This document shows positions 44,138 through 57,787 of a stretch of DNA of 64,000 nucleotides, piece by piece (within the stretch, counting starts at the first letter, position 1; each line of letters opens with the position of its first letter). Source of the DNA: Alteromonas lipotrueae (GTDB lineage: Bacteria > Pseudomonadota > Gammaproteobacteria > Enterobacterales > Alteromonadaceae); the NCBI RefSeq assembly GCF_019249215.1, contig NZ_JAESDI010000004.1:1-64000 (forward strand). The letters are read 5' to 3'. The translations under genes and the position numbers were made by a program. The notes beneath the pieces are model-generated. The model saw only the letters and a program-made list of their open reading frames with translations. It was not told where the DNA came from and made no database searches.

Positions 44138-45178
44138 CTACTGCTGAGCATCATCTTCTGCAGCAGGTGCTTCTTCTACTTTCACTGTTTTAGGTAAAAG
44201 TAGCTCTGCGCGAATTTGTTTTTCAATCTCATCGGCAATAGCTGGGTTTTCTTTTAAGAACTTCATTACGTTCGCTTTACCCTGACCGATACGATCACCT
44301 TTGTAGCTGTACCAAGCACCGGCCTTATCAACCAATTTCTGCTTAACACCTAAGTCGATAAGCTCAGCTTCTTTACTAATACCTTCGCCGTAGCGAATCA
44401 TGAATTCAGCTTGCTTAAATGGCGGTGCTACTTTATTTTTCACTACTTTAACGCGAGTTTCGTTACCTACTACCTCATCGCCTTCTTTGACCGCACCGAT
44501 ACGGCGGATATCTAAACGTACTGAAGAGTAGAACTTAAGTGCGTTACCACCGGTTGTTGTTTCTGGGCTTCCGAACATTACACCAATTTTCATACGAATT
44601 TGGTTAATGAAGATACACAAGGTATTTGAACGCTTGATGTTACCGGTAAGTTTACGCAATGCTTGCGACATTAATCGCGCTTGCAAACCAACGTGTGAGT
44701 CACCCATGTCGCCTTCAATTTCCGCTTTTGGCGTAAGGGCAGCAACTGAGTCAACAATAACGACATCAACACCGCCAGAACGAACCAGCATGTCACAAAT
44801 TTCAAGCGCTTGTTCACCCGTATCAGGCTGAGAAACTAAAAGCTCATCGATGTTTACACCTAGCTTCGACGCGTAAATTGGATCAAGTGCGTGCTCAGCA
44901 TCTACGAAGGCACAAGTTTTACCATTCTTTTGAGCCTCTGCAATTACCTGCAAGGTAAGTGTAGTTTTACCCGAGGCTTCAGGTCCGTAAATTTCTACCA
45001 CACGACCACATGGCAAACCGCCTATGCCCAAAGCGATATCAATGGTGAGTGAACCAGTAGAGATAGCCTCAATGTCCATCGCTTGGTTGTCGCCTAAACG
45101 CATAATAGCGCCTTTACCGAACTGCTTTTCAATTTGCCCAAGTGCGGCACTTAAAGCTTTAGATCTATTACTGTCCAC
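44138..45178 (-). CDS. recA: Recombinase RecA
   Basis: RecA forms filaments on single-stranded DNA, drives strand exchange and triggers LexA self-cleavage. The 346-residue protein has Walker [10 protein letters not shown], the [19 protein letters not shown] start, [27 protein letters not shown] (L2 loop region) and an acidic C-terminal tail. The start is GTG with AGAGGA upstream. The leader of about 170 bases follows a promoter with an embedded LexA box. Confidence 0.98.
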   Translation of the reverse strand: MDSNRSKALSAALGQIEKQFGKGAIMRLGDNQAMDIEAISTGSLTIDIALGIGGLPCGRVVEIYGPEASGKTTLTLQVIAEAQKNGKTCAFVDAEHALDPIYASKLGVNIDELLVSQPDTGEQALEICDMLVRSGGVDVVIVDSVAALTPKAEIEGDMGDSHVGLQARLMSQALRKLTGNIKRSNTLCIFINQIRMKIGVMFGSPETTTGGNALKFYSSVRLDIRRIGAVKEGDEVVGNETRVKVVKNKVAPPFKQAEFMIRYGEGISKEAELIDLGVKQKLVDKAGAWYSYKGDRIGQGKANVMKFLKENPAIADEIEKQIRAELLLPKTVKVEEAPAAEDDAQQ

Positions 45179-45349
45179 GTCAATATCCTCTAGGATTAGC
45201 GGTTAAATTCTTTAGTTGGTGATGTCTTTGTTGAAGCTGCCTTTGCTATTTATACTAACTATCTTTACTAACAGTATTACTCATCCATACAGCTAGCATT
45301 CATTGCATCAACATTTGCTTACCGACACCTTACCAAGTGTTGCGTGCAT

Positions 45350-45377
45350 TCTATACTGTACAAGCATACAGTTTCAA
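45350..45377 (-). promoter_or_regulatory. recA promoter with embedded LexA (SOS) box
   Basis: On the minus strand TTGAAA (-35, 45372-45377) and TATAGA (-10, 45350-45355) are separated by 16 bases that are exactly a LexA box, CTGTATGCTTGTACAG (45356-45371). LexA bound there would block RNA polymerase directly. E. coli recA has the same layout. Confidence 0.92.
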
Positions 45378-45441
45378 CCTGAGTTTTCATTTTATTTTGC
45401 TTGTTGGGTTCTTATTAGTAGCATCTTAGATGATCGTCTGT

Positions 45442-45930
45442 TCAATCAGCCAACATCGCCAATAGGTGGGTAATCGCAAATTCTATTGCATGCAGACGAA
45501 CAGTCTCGCGGTCTCCAGCAAAAACCTGCTTAATCGTTTCTGATTTAGCACCACAGATAAACCCAAACCAAACAGTACCCACAGGCTTTTCTTCGCTGCC
45601 GCCACCTGGGCCTGCAATACCGCTTACGGTTACCACGACATTCGCGTCGCTCTTGTGCTTAACGCCCGCCGCCATCTCTTCAACGGTCTGCATCGACACC
45701 GCACCATGCGCATTTAGAGTTTCTGGCTTTACAGCTAATTCACGTATTTTTGCGTCGTTTGAATACGTCACCCAACTTTGATTAAACCAATCCGAACTGC
45801 CAGCAATACTGGTAAAAGCGAACGCAACGCCGCCTCCGGTGCAAGATTCTGCGCTTGAAACTGTCCAGCCTTTACGGCGAAGCGCATTACCCAGCGCCGT
45901 CACCATCTCTGTTATATTGTCAGATACCAT
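45442..45930 (-). CDS. pncC: Nicotinamide-nucleotide amidohydrolase PncC (CinA C-terminal)
   Basis: PncC deamidates NMN to NaMN in pyridine nucleotide recycling. The 162-residue protein is the stand-alone CinA C-terminal domain, with VSSAESCTGGGVAFAFTSIAGSSDWF near residue 20 and VVVTVSGIAGPGGGSEEKPVGTVWFG near residue 100 as family signatures. It lies upstream of recA on the same strand, a common arrangement in Proteobacteria. Confidence 0.94.
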   Translation of the reverse strand: MVSDNITEMVTALGNALRRKGWTVSSAESCTGGGVAFAFTSIAGSSDWFNQSWVTYSNDAKIRELAVKPETLNAHGAVSMQTVEEMAAGVKHKSDANVVVTVSGIAGPGGGSEEKPVGTVWFGFICGAKSETIKQVFAGDRETVRLHAIEFAITHLLAMLAD

Positions 45931-45974
45931 GAATGTCCTTTATCGCTATCGGCGCTATTATCAACTTCGGCCGT

Positions 45975-46010
45975 TGAAGCATTAATTTGAAGCATTAATT
46001 TGAAGCATTA
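45975..46010. repeat. 13-bp tandem repeat
   Basis: The unit TGAAGCATTAATT occurs at 45975-45987 and 45988-46000 and again, cut short, at 46001-46010. Confidence 0.9.
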
Positions 46011-46150
46011 GGCTGTGCCGATGTACTCATTGATGAGAGCCATCAATCTACTAAAGAGTTCAGGAAATGGTTGAAAATTCCATACTCGTATCAATAATAC
46101 ACAGCAAATACGAAAAGCGATTATTTTAGCACCCCTGCTCTTTTAATCAC

Positions 46151-46180
46151 TCTTCTGTTAATAATTCTTCTGTTAATATA
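46151..46180. repeat. 15-bp tandem duplication upstream of mutS
   Basis: TCTTCTGTTAATAAT at 46151-46165 is followed by TCTTCTGTTAATATA at 46166-46180, differing at the last bases. Confidence 0.88.
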
Positions 46181-46230
46181 ACAAATTGAGTTATCCCAAG
46201 TAGCAGCAATAAAAAAGCACGAGGCATTTT

Positions 46231-48870
46231 TTGGAATCACACACTCCTATGATGCGCCAGTATTTAACGATAAAGGCGCAGCACCCTAACATTCTTATGT
46301 TTTACCGTATGGGCGACTTTTACGAGTTGTTTTTCGATGATGCCAAGAAAGCCGCAGAACTACTTGATATATCATTAACCGCACGGGGCAAGTCCGGTGG
46401 CGATCCTATTCCTATGGCTGGCGTTCCTTACCACGCGGTTGAAAGCTATTTAGCCCGGTTGGTGAAAATGGGCGAGTCGGTGGCGATTTGCGAACAAGTT
46501 GGCGACCCAGCTACAAGCAAAGGCCCTGTAGAGCGCCAAGTTCAGCGCATTGTTACCCCAGGTACGGTTACCGATGAAGCCTTATTAGAAGAACGCCGCG
46601 ATAATGTACTTGCAGCAGTATGCGGCCATTGTATGCATTACGGCGTGGCCACATTAGATGTAACCAGTGGCCGGTTTGTAGTGGTTGAGTGCGACACCGA
46701 TGATGCCTTGTTAGGTGAACTACAACGGATTAATCCTGCTGAACTACTCTATCCTGAAGGCTTTGAAAGTTTACCCTTGATTGAGCAGCGAAAAGGCTTG
46801 CGTCGTCGCCCCGAGTGGGAATTCGATATTGATACCGCCACCGAACAATTAACCGCTCAGTTTCAAACGAAAGAGCTGGCGGGTTTTGGCGTGTCAGATT
46901 TAACCAAAGGCATTGGCGCCGCCGGTTGTGTGCTTCAATATGTGAAAGATACGCAACGTACTGCCCTTCCCCATATTCGCCGGATACAAAAAGAACAGCA
47001 AGACAGTCGCGTACAATTAGATGCTGCTACCCGCAGAAACCTAGAACTTACTCATAATTTGGCCGGTGGCATTGAAAATACCCTGTTTAGCGTGATGGAT
47101 ACTACCACTACCGCCATGGGTAGCCGGTTACTACAACGCTATATTCACTCGCCAATTACCGATCAACACGAATTACATAACCGTCAAGATGCCATTGAAG
47201 CACTTATCGACAATGAGCCAGATGCTATTCGCGGTCATTTAAAAACGATTGGCGATATTGAACGCATAATGGCACGTTTGGCATTACGTTCAGCAAGACC
47301 CAGAGATTTCGCAAGGCTTAAAAACGCGTTGAACACTCTGCCCGACCTTCAAGAAGCGTTAGGGGCGTATAACGTTGCACAGCTAAATGAATTAAAATTG
47401 GCCATCAGTACTTACCCAGAGCTACAAGCTTTATTAAATAACGCTATTATCGATAACCCGCCTGTGGTTATTCGCGATGGCGGGGTTATTGCTGAAGGCT
47501 TTAACAGCGAATTAGATGAACTTCGAAAATTGTCGCAAGGTGCTACTGATTATCTTGATGCCATGGAGCAACGCGAACGTGAACGCACGGGCATTTCAAC
47601 CCTAAAAGTAGGCTACAACCGGGTTCATGGCTTCTTTATCGAAATTAGTCGTGCCAATAGCGACAAAGCGCCCGCCGAATATATTCGCAGGCAAACCCTT
47701 AAGAATACTGAACGCTTTATTACCCCAGAACTTAAAGAGCACGAAGATAAAGTACTTACCAGTCAAGGCCGTGCGCTAGCCCTCGAAAAACAGCTTTATG
47801 AAGCGCTTTTCGATGAAGTCGCGCCAAGCTTAAATGCACTGATTGAAACTGCCGCAGCACTGGCTAAACTCGACGTATTGTGCTGTTTCGCCGAGCGCGC
47901 GTTAAGTCTTGATTGGTATCGCCCAACGTTAAGTATGGAAAGTGCGCTAACCTACGAAGAAGGTCGGCATCCTGTGGTGGAACAGGTTATGAAAGACCCT
48001 TTCATTGCCAATCCGCTAACACTTAACGATAGCCAGCGCATGCTTATTATTACTGGCCCTAACATGGGCGGTAAATCAACCTACATGCGCCAAACCGCGT
48101 TGATTGCGCTGCTCGCGTATATTGGCAGCTATGTGCCCGCACAAAACGCCCATATTGGAAAAATTGATAGAATATTTACCCGTATTGGCGCATCGGACGA
48201 TTTAGCATCTGGTCGTTCAACCTTCATGGTAGAGATGACAGAAACTGCCAATATTCTGCACAATGCTACCGAGCATTCGTTAGTTTTAATGGATGAGATT
48301 GGTCGCGGCACCAGTACCTACGATGGTTTATCACTTGCTTGGGCGTGCGCCAGCTATCTCGCCCAAAAGCTGAATGCTTACACCCTATTTGCAACCCATT
48401 ATTTTGAGCTTACCGAACTGCCCGATACCGAGAAAAGTGTGGTTAACGTGCATTTAGATGCAGTAGAGCACGACGATACCATCCGGTTTATGCATAGTGT
48501 ACAAAACGGCGCGGCCAGTAAAAGCTTCGGCTTACAGGTTGCGCAACTTGCAGGTGTGCCTAAGCCGGTTATTAAAGCGGCGCAACAAAAACTCGCTATT
48601 TTGGAAAACGCGCATCTTATTTCTGAAACTGAATCTAGTGCTGATGATAAAACTGATAAATCATCTAACACTACGGATGAAACTGGCAAGCAACACGCTA
48701 AACAAAGCAATAGAAAGGCAGCGTCAACTGCACCTGCTCAGTCTCAGCTGTTGTTCCCCGATAAACCTCATCCGGTTGTAGAAGCGTTGGAAAATTTATC
48801 CCCAGATGAACTTTCACCACGCCAAGCACTAGACCTCATTTATACGTTAAAGCGTTTAAGTCAGTCATAA
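46231..48870 (+). CDS. mutS: DNA mismatch repair protein MutS
   Basis: MutS recognises base mismatches and small loops and starts mismatch repair with MutL. The 879-residue protein has the mismatch-binding [20 protein letters not shown] (Phe of FYE contacts the mismatch), Walker [14 protein letters not shown] near residue 612 and [21 protein letters not shown] near residue 685. The start is a TTG with GAGG upstream; the reading frame is closed by TAA at 46210, and an internal ATG (46249) would remove residues conserved in the family. A Ser/Thr-rich linker precedes the C-terminal domain. Confidence 0.97.
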   Translation: MESHTPMMRQYLTIKAQHPNILMFYRMGDFYELFFDDAKKAAELLDISLTARGKSGGDPIPMAGVPYHAVESYLARLVKMGESVAICEQVGDPATSKGPVERQVQRIVTPGTVTDEALLEERRDNVLAAVCGHCMHYGVATLDVTSGRFVVVECDTDDALLGELQRINPAELLYPEGFESLPLIEQRKGLRRRPEWEFDIDTATEQLTAQFQTKELAGFGVSDLTKGIGAAGCVLQYVKDTQRTALPHIRRIQKEQQDSRVQLDAATRRNLELTHNLAGGIENTLFSVMDTTTTAMGSRLLQRYIHSPITDQHELHNRQDAIEALIDNEPDAIRGHLKTIGDIERIMARLALRSARPRDFARLKNALNTLPDLQEALGAYNVAQLNELKLAISTYPELQALLNNAIIDNPPVVIRDGGVIAEGFNSELDELRKLSQGATDYLDAMEQRERERTGISTLKVGYNRVHGFFIEISRANSDKAPAEYIRRQTLKNTERFITPELKEHEDKVLTSQGRALALEKQLYEALFDEVAPSLNALIETAAALAKLDVLCCFAERALSLDWYRPTLSMESALTYEEGRHPVVEQVMKDPFIANPLTLNDSQRMLIITGPNMGGKSTYMRQTALIALLAYIGSYVPAQNAHIGKIDRIFTRIGASDDLASGRSTFMVEMTETANILHNATEHSLVLMDEIGRGTSTYDGLSLAWACASYLAQKLNAYTLFATHYFELTELPDTEKSVVNVHLDAVEHDDTIRFMHSVQNGAASKSFGLQVAQLAGVPKPVIKAAQQKLAILENAHLISETESSADDKTDKSSNTTDETGKQHAKQSNRKAASTAPAQSQLLFPDKPHPVVEALENLSPDELSPRQALDLIYTLKRLSQS

Positions 48871-48970
48871 AAAGGAGCGCTTGCCGCAAAAGCGGCGCCC
48901 AAATAGCTAAAAGACGCGATTGTGTGGGCAAACAGATTGTTTGCTCACACTAACTTGCGTATACTATTAA

Positions 48971-50680
<1,710 letters not shown>

Positions 50681-50730
50681 TTTCTAATAAGGGAACACTT
50701 TCTCCCGTTGTGTTCCCAAACAATTGTTAA

Positions 50731-52032
<1,302 letters not shown>

Positions 52033-52088
52033 CACTATTGGCAGTGCGCTTGATGTAAAAGCGCATTGGTTACTTACCTGTTTAAAAG

Positions 52089-52133
52089 CTGCGTAAAGGC
52101 CCCTATATGTGGGTAACCTTTACGCAGTTTTTT
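52089..52133 (+). terminator. eno terminator
   Basis: The stem ctgcgtaaagg/cctttacgcag is followed by six T. It is long and near perfect. Confidence 0.9.
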
Positions 52134-52300
52134 GTGCCTGCTTTATACCCTTTTAGCAAATATCTATTGCACGTACCTTTTGACGCTAGCCCCTTGTATC
52201 CATCCAATTAAACATATTTCGTTGAAGACTCATCTGTACAACCCTTTAACCCCCATCCAAATCGAATGACGATTATCAAACACTAGCGAACTTAATTTAA

Positions 52301-52336
52301 AAAAAAAAAAAAACCCAGCTAGTGCTGGGGTTTTTC
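52301..52336 (-). terminator. Terminator of TonB-dependent receptor gene
   Basis: On the minus strand ccccagc/gctggg with loop acta is followed by a run of about 14 T. It lies about 35 bases after the gene's stop. Confidence 0.88.
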
Positions 52337-52368
52337 AATTTAGTGTTATTAGTGAAGCTAGTCGCAGA

Positions 52369-55326
52369 TTAGAAGCGGTAGTTAGCACCTAAAGTAACTC
52401 TGCGGTCAGTAAGACCTTGGAAGCACAACAGTGCACCTTCATTAATACAAGACTGCTCAACTTCTGATTCAGTAATGTTTACCGCCTCAATACCTATGTT
52501 CAAGTCTTCGTTCACGTCGTAGTTGATGCTAGCGTTAAGCTGGCCACGGTCTTCCTGAACTACTGGAAAACCCCAAGGGAAGCTAGATGTGCTTCCGAAG
52601 TCGTCTGAGCGGTACGCTTCACGCCATGTGTAACGCATACGGGCTGACAAACCAAACTTTTCGTAGTACAAGGTAAAGTTATAGGCATTTTCAGATAAGT
52701 TGAGTAAGCCTTGAATTGCTGACACTTCAATATCATCGATACCCGTAGAGGCTGCAAATACATTTGCCGCACGACTAGTGGCCGTATTTTCTGAATCACC
52801 ACCATCGAACTCTTGAATCGTGTAGTTAGCAAGCACACCGAAACCTGAAGCCCAACCTAACTCTTTCTCAAATCCAGAAAGGTCATATTGAACGGCAATT
52901 TCGATACCTTTTTGCGTTGTTTCGCCAGCGTCGTTAATCTTCGTTTCTGTGCCCACACAAATACCTGTGCCTAGTTCAGGTCCAAAAACGTTAATATCAG
53001 CGATGGGATTAAACACACCGCCACCTTCACAAGGGTCGGTAAGGTCACGATAACCTGTTACTGGATCTTCAAATGGGCTCACAATTTGGTCTACGTGCAG
53101 CGCTTTACGTGTTTTGTGGAATATACCAACACTTAACACACTCGCTTCAGCAAAATACCATTCTGCCGCTAAGTCGAAAGATGTTACTTCTTCAGGCTCT
53201 AAACCAGGGTTACCGATAGCCACATTTGGGTTAGGGCTTGTGCTAAATGTTACTGAAGTAGATAAGTCGTCAAAGTTAGGGCGGCGAATATCTTTACCTG
53301 CACCAAAGCGAAGGACAACATCATCAGTCACATCAGCAACAATATTGATACGTGGCAGAATGAAATCGTAATCTCCCGTATTAGTTACTTGCGATACCAA
53401 TTCATTTCCATCACCGTCAACAGTAATTGAGTTACCCACTGAGGTAACGTCAGTTTGCAAATAACGCAAACCAAAATTACCGCGAAACATCTCATACTCA
53501 AAGTTTGCTTGCGCATAAAGTGCATGTGTTTCTTCTTCGATGTCGAAGAAACCTGATGAACTTGATGTTGGCGCATTCAATGTAGCCGTCGAACCATGTG
53601 CGTCCATAGCTTGTTGTAGTGAAGCTAATACGCCATCCGGATCTGAAGCCACTAATTCAGGGTTAATGATTAAGAAATCTCTAACGTAAAGTTCGCGACC
53701 ATCCGCATCGTTGAAGTTATTAGGCCCAGCGACTAGTAATTCAGAGAACAAATCACCTCGAGGACTGTCTTCCATACTTCTTAAACCAACACTGGTGTTA
53801 ACATCGTCACGGGTGCTCGCTGATTTATTGTAGCGATAACCAAAGTCAACTGACGTGATCATCGAGTCTACGTAATAAGAAAAATCAAAACGGATCGCAT
53901 CTTCTGAGTTTTCAGTGGTATCTCTACCTATATTCACATCACGTAAAACAACGTTAGCAGGGTCTAAAAGCTGTTCTACTGTTGGTGCGTATTCTGCACC
54001 AGAAGCAATTCCGAACGCTAATGAACCGCCAGATAAGTCATATTCAAACGGAACACTGTTGTCGTTACCACCACCAGCATCTAGCGGTGCATTGGGGTTG
54101 ATAAAGTTAAGGGTAGTATTAAAGCTAGGAGTGGTAGTATCTGAAGATGAAGAGGCAACTTCAGCACTTACAAACCATTTCTCGCCTTGCCACTCACCAC
54201 CTAATCTAAAGATTTGGCTCTCTGTAATACGAGAGTTTGTATCGGTAGACAAACGAAGATTAGGATCGTCGTCATCGTTATCAAGATTGACTGGAATGAC
54301 ACCGCGAAGAGCAGCCTGCATTGAACCTAAATCAGTGCCACCTAAAGAACCGAAATTAATCGTTTCAAATGCATCGGGTACTGAAATATCGTTAAGTGCA
54401 CTTACGCCTGAAGCCTGAACACGTGAGCTTTCTTGTAAACGTTCTTGGTCATTGATGATTGCGTCGAAGAAAAACTTAGTGTCGTCGTTTGGCTGCCATT
54501 CAAAGGTACCTACAAAGTTTTTCGTTTCATACTCGTAGTTGTCATAATCTTGTACGAAAAACTGGATGGGTAGGAAGTCGAAGGATTGCGCGCTGGCCAC
54601 GCCGCTATCTGATGCAATTAAGTTATCTCGGTCAGCACGGGGCCTGAATGCAGATACATCTTGCTCTGAATAGCTGCCACTTACTACGATACCAAATTTA
54701 CCGTGATCGTTTTCCCAGTTATCACCGAAAGTCGCTGAAAGACGAGGCTGGAAACCACTGTCTGTAGACAAACTACTGTTTTCACCTTGAACACGAATCG
54801 ACGTCAGTCTCTCGGTTAATTGAAGAGGACGAATTGTTTTAAGATTGATGGTACCACCAACAGAACCTTCAATCGTTTTAGCGTCTGGCGATTTGGTTAC
54901 TTCCAACCCCGCAATAATTGCTGCTGAAACGTCTTCAAAATCGATACCGCTTCGGCCTGCGCCTGAACCTACCGTTGACACACCGTTAATCTCTGTACGG
55001 TTTGCGTCCGTACCACGGATTTGAACCCCCGTACCAACACCTGCTTCACGAGTAATTTGTATACCCGTGATGTTTTCTAACACTTCCGCTAAGTTTTGGT
55101 CAGGCAATTTACCAATGTCTTCAGCTTCAATGACTTCTACTAAATTATTTGTAAAACGTTTTTCATTCAGTGCACTGGCAAGCGAGGCGCGAATACCAGA
55201 AACCTGTATAACTTCTACGTCTTTTTCGGCTTCTTGTTGAGCATCTTGAGCAAGCGTGGAAGTGGCAAAACTTAGCGAAGTTGCAGATAACATCGCTAAG
55301 GTAATTTTAGATAATTTGTGTCCCAT
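52369..55326 (-). CDS. TonB-dependent receptor, TIGR01782-like
   Basis: This 985-residue outer-membrane receptor has a signal peptide ending at about residue 26 (STLAQ). The plug domain starts near residue 40: VIQVSGIRASLASALNEKRFTNNLVEVIEAEDIGKLPDQNLAEVLENITGIQI in substance, then GTDANRTEINGVS and VTKSPDAKTIEGSVGGTINLKT. The barrel continues to the terminal NYRF, with final Phe as needed for outer-membrane insertion. This type is typical of marine Alteromonas for carbohydrate or other polymer uptake. The ligand is not known. No neighbouring catabolic genes are evident. Confidence 0.94.
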   Translation of the reverse strand: MGHKLSKITLAMLSATSLSFATSTLAQDAQQEAEKDVEVIQVSGIRASLASALNEKRFTNNLVEVIEAEDIGKLPDQNLAEVLENITGIQITREAGVGTGVQIRGTDANRTEINGVSTVGSGAGRSGIDFEDVSAAIIAGLEVTKSPDAKTIEGSVGGTINLKTIRPLQLTERLTSIRVQGENSSLSTDSGFQPRLSATFGDNWENDHGKFGIVVSGSYSEQDVSAFRPRADRDNLIASDSGVASAQSFDFLPIQFFVQDYDNYEYETKNFVGTFEWQPNDDTKFFFDAIINDQERLQESSRVQASGVSALNDISVPDAFETINFGSLGGTDLGSMQAALRGVIPVNLDNDDDDPNLRLSTDTNSRITESQIFRLGGEWQGEKWFVSAEVASSSSDTTTPSFNTTLNFINPNAPLDAGGGNDNSVPFEYDLSGGSLAFGIASGAEYAPTVEQLLDPANVVLRDVNIGRDTTENSEDAIRFDFSYYVDSMITSVDFGYRYNKSASTRDDVNTSVGLRSMEDSPRGDLFSELLVAGPNNFNDADGRELYVRDFLIINPELVASDPDGVLASLQQAMDAHGSTATLNAPTSSSSGFFDIEEETHALYAQANFEYEMFRGNFGLRYLQTDVTSVGNSITVDGDGNELVSQVTNTGDYDFILPRINIVADVTDDVVLRFGAGKDIRRPNFDDLSTSVTFSTSPNPNVAIGNPGLEPEEVTSFDLAAEWYFAEASVLSVGIFHKTRKALHVDQIVSPFEDPVTGYRDLTDPCEGGGVFNPIADINVFGPELGTGICVGTETKINDAGETTQKGIEIAVQYDLSGFEKELGWASGFGVLANYTIQEFDGGDSENTATSRAANVFAASTGIDDIEVSAIQGLLNLSENAYNFTLYYEKFGLSARMRYTWREAYRSDDFGSTSSFPWGFPVVQEDRGQLNASINYDVNEDLNIGIEAVNITESEVEQSCINEGALLCFQGLTDRRVTLGANYRF

Positions 55327-55991
55327 GTGTGTTTCCTCTTGCAGCGTTTTGGTTTAAGCCCTCAAGGCTTCCAAACAGCATTGCTAAGTTATTGGTTACA
55401 TCCTGCACTTTAAAGATACACTTCATTTACAAGATGATTACAAAGCTAGACGAAAATCATACAATGGTCAACCTTTGATCGCCTCAACAAACAGATTAAC
55501 TAACGCAAATTGTAATGCCAATTAACAACAACAAAGCTAACCAATAAAAACCAAAACAAGTAAAAACACACAATAACATTTAATTATCAATTACTTAAAT
55601 AATTAAAGCCGTGTTTTTAGTTATTTTTATGAGTTAAAATTGTGAGGTATATTAAATAATTATTCTTTAGCATCGTTTCTCAAAATGTAGCAAAAATCAA
55701 AAGTGGTAATACTATTTCTTATACAAATATATTGGGAACAACCATATTGGTAATGTATCAATAGTCATTCTCAGCGTTGGCCAGCTAAATTCTTTTAGCC
55801 TTTGAGGAGGTTTCAAGATATCTTGTCGCCTAGCACTATATAATGCTGGTGACGTGCTAGTGCCCTCTAGGCTGCGCCTATTAAGGCAGATGCTTTATAT
55901 TAGTGAGGTGATATCACTGGGTTTCTGGATACCCAGCATAAATCCTGCTAACGTAGGTTTATTGCGTCTTTTTTATTGTCTTACCAGTATT
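55327..55991. other. Long AT-rich intergenic region with possible structured leader
   Basis: These 665 bases separate two divergent genes. The left part is AT-rich and should hold the receptor promoter. The right part (about 55840-55940) contains two inverted repeats: aggctgcgcct with flanking tgcc/ggca at 55860-55888, and ctgggtttctggatacccag at about 55917-55936. They suggest a structured 5' leader of the next gene. No ORF was accepted; the in-frame extension of the next gene to 55854 is possible. Confidence 0.5.
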
Positions 55992-56717
55992 ATGACATCC
56001 GACGGACATACGTCTTCCACACAATCAGGCTTTTTTAGCAATTCAGGCGAACTTGGTGGTGCGCAACCGCAGTTCACTGAAATTTGTACTGCGTTATATG
56101 AAAGAGAGCTTTTGCTTATCGCGCATAAAGGCCCATCCAATGTGTCGATACTGCGTCGAAGATTAGCCGGCCTGCCTCACCATATTCGAAGTGTTGCGCG
56201 ATACCTTATAGACAATCCCTCACCGCTAGATATTGATCCGCACAATGGAAGTTGGTTTATTAAGCAACCGGGAAAATGTCCTGGGATCAGCCAACCTACT
56301 GATAAAAAATATCAGTGGTATAGGCAATATGCAGATTACGGTTTAGTTTTGCCTATATGCATAACCACGTTAGAAGGTATACATATAGAGCTCGACTCTA
56401 TAGATAGCGTGAACCACACCACACATACGCTTCATACCAATAAACATGGCTGGTTTTCTTTTGATGGCGAGGTAGCACACAGCGAGATAGAGAAAAATCA
56501 GCTCAACGCAGAACACGATACGTCTCGCTTTACCGATGCAAATGCGGTATTGAAGCGACAACTTCTGAAACCCACGACGGCAATTATGGCGTCTGCGTGC
56601 AGCGGGCACATGTGGCGACATAAATCGAAAGGGGCACCTCGAGCACTTTCATTGCGAGAAATGCGTCTGTCCACTCACATTAACTGGAAAAACTTCACCT
56701 TGAAAGGTCAGGCCTAA
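55992..56717 (+). CDS. Hypothetical protein, unknown family
   Basis: This 241-residue protein has no recognised domain, signal peptide or membrane helix. It has helical parts around LYERELLLIAHKGPSNVSILRRRLAGLPHHIRSVARYLI in residue range 30-75, then a Trp/Tyr-rich middle (YQWYRQYADYGLVLP) and a basic C terminus (RHKSKGAPRALSLREMRLSTHINWKNF). The start at ATG 55992 is uncertain: upstream in-frame ATG and TTG/GTG codons back to 55854 are possible. It stands alone between the receptor and a hydrolase. Confidence 0.55.
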   Translation: MTSDGHTSSTQSGFFSNSGELGGAQPQFTEICTALYERELLLIAHKGPSNVSILRRRLAGLPHHIRSVARYLIDNPSPLDIDPHNGSWFIKQPGKCPGISQPTDKKYQWYRQYADYGLVLPICITTLEGIHIELDSIDSVNHTTHTLHTNKHGWFSFDGEVAHSEIEKNQLNAEHDTSRFTDANAVLKRQLLKPTTAIMASACSGHMWRHKSKGAPRALSLREMRLSTHINWKNFTLKGQA

Positions 56718-56785
56718 TTCTTATTTTAGGCACAGCCAAACCGCGATGATTACGTTAAATCAATACCCGAGATCCGCGTCGACAT

Positions 56786-57775
56786 CTAATCCAACGCTTC
56801 TTCGTAGCGTTTTATAAAGCGCGAGAACGCTTCTATGTGTGGTAAGTGTCCTAAACCATCAAGCTCTTTCACCGTAATGGCATTGTTGCGGGCTTTAACT
56901 TCAGTACCGAGTTTATCGTAACGCCCCAATTCCCTTGTTACCCCTTCTTTTTTCCAACCTCGTCCAGGCCCAGTTCTATCTCGTGTGCCTAAAATTAACG
57001 TGACCGGTACTTGGAATTTATCAAACTCTTCAATAACAGGTTGAGTAAATATCATGTCGTAAGTTAGCGCGCTTACTTTAGCTAGCTGGGCCCAATCATC
57101 ACCTTCAATCCATCCCATTAAATGGCTAGCGTGATAAGCATAGGTATCATTCCAATCACCGTCGTAATAGTTTGATTTCTGATAGCTAACAATATTTTCT
57201 GGCTGCTTTTTCAACTCGTTCTGGTAAAAAAACTCGATATCTTTATATTCTACATACTGAAGGTAATTTTCTAACCCGATAGGATTAATCAACACGAGTT
57301 TGCTGGTGTATTCTGGATAATTCAGAGCAAATCGCGATGCCACCATGCCGCCCATCGAATGCCCAGTAACAATAACCTCATCAAGTTCAAGCAATGAAAG
57401 AAGCAGCTTAGTGTTCTTAGCTAACGCAGCAAAGCTGTATTGATAGTTCACCGGTTTATCTGACTTACCAAAGCCAACCTGATCTGGAATAACCACACCA
57501 TAACCCTGCTCATGTAACCAAGTAGCTGTAGTTTTCCAGTAGCTACTGGCAAAGTTCTTACCGTGCAGTAACAACACCGTAGGCTTTCCTTCTTTCGCTG
57601 GCAGTTGCATATATGCCATTTGAAGCGCTTGCCCCTGAGATTCAAATGCCATGGCTTGAGCCGTAAAAGGGTAATCGAATTTGGTTAAATTTTTAGAAAA
57701 CGGTTTAGCGAAGGCTATCGCTGAAAATGAGAAGACAATAAAAGAATAACCAAGAGAAAAAATAGCGCGTTTCAT
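56786..57775 (-). CDS. Secreted alpha/beta-hydrolase
   Basis: This 329-residue alpha/beta-hydrolase fold enzyme has an N-terminal signal (KRAIFSLGYSFIVFSFSAIAFA). Visible motifs are VLLLHGKNF (oxyanion region), VTGHSMGGMVASRFAL (nucleophile Ser near residue 142), LGTRDRTGPG (acid Asp) and LDGLGHLPHIEAFSRF (His). Such enzymes cleave esters, amides or similar; the substrate is not known. The ATG at 57775 starts the signal directly; a GTG at 57787 is an alternative. Confidence 0.85.
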   Translation of the reverse strand: MKRAIFSLGYSFIVFSFSAIAFAKPFSKNLTKFDYPFTAQAMAFESQGQALQMAYMQLPAKEGKPTVLLLHGKNFASSYWKTTATWLHEQGYGVVIPDQVGFGKSDKPVNYQYSFAALAKNTKLLLSLLELDEVIVTGHSMGGMVASRFALNYPEYTSKLVLINPIGLENYLQYVEYKDIEFFYQNELKKQPENIVSYQKSNYYDGDWNDTYAYHASHLMGWIEGDDWAQLAKVSALTYDMIFTQPVIEEFDKFQVPVTLILGTRDRTGPGRGWKKEGVTRELGRYDKLGTEVKARNNAITVKELDGLGHLPHIEAFSRFIKRYEEALD

Positions 57776-57787
57776 AAGTGTACTCAC

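Larger units (their letters stand above)
45931..46230. other. Divergent pncC-mutS intergenic region with tandem repeats
   Basis: The 300-base divergent promoter region contains two short tandem duplications: a 13-bp unit (tgaagcattaatt) 2.8 times at 45975-46010 and a 15-bp unit (tcttctgttaataat type) twice at 46151-46180. No ORF was seen. Confidence 0.7.
52033..52368. other. Intergenic region between eno and TonB receptor gene
   Basis: This 336-base region holds two convergent terminators (52089-52133 and 52301-52336) and no gene. Confidence 0.8.
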
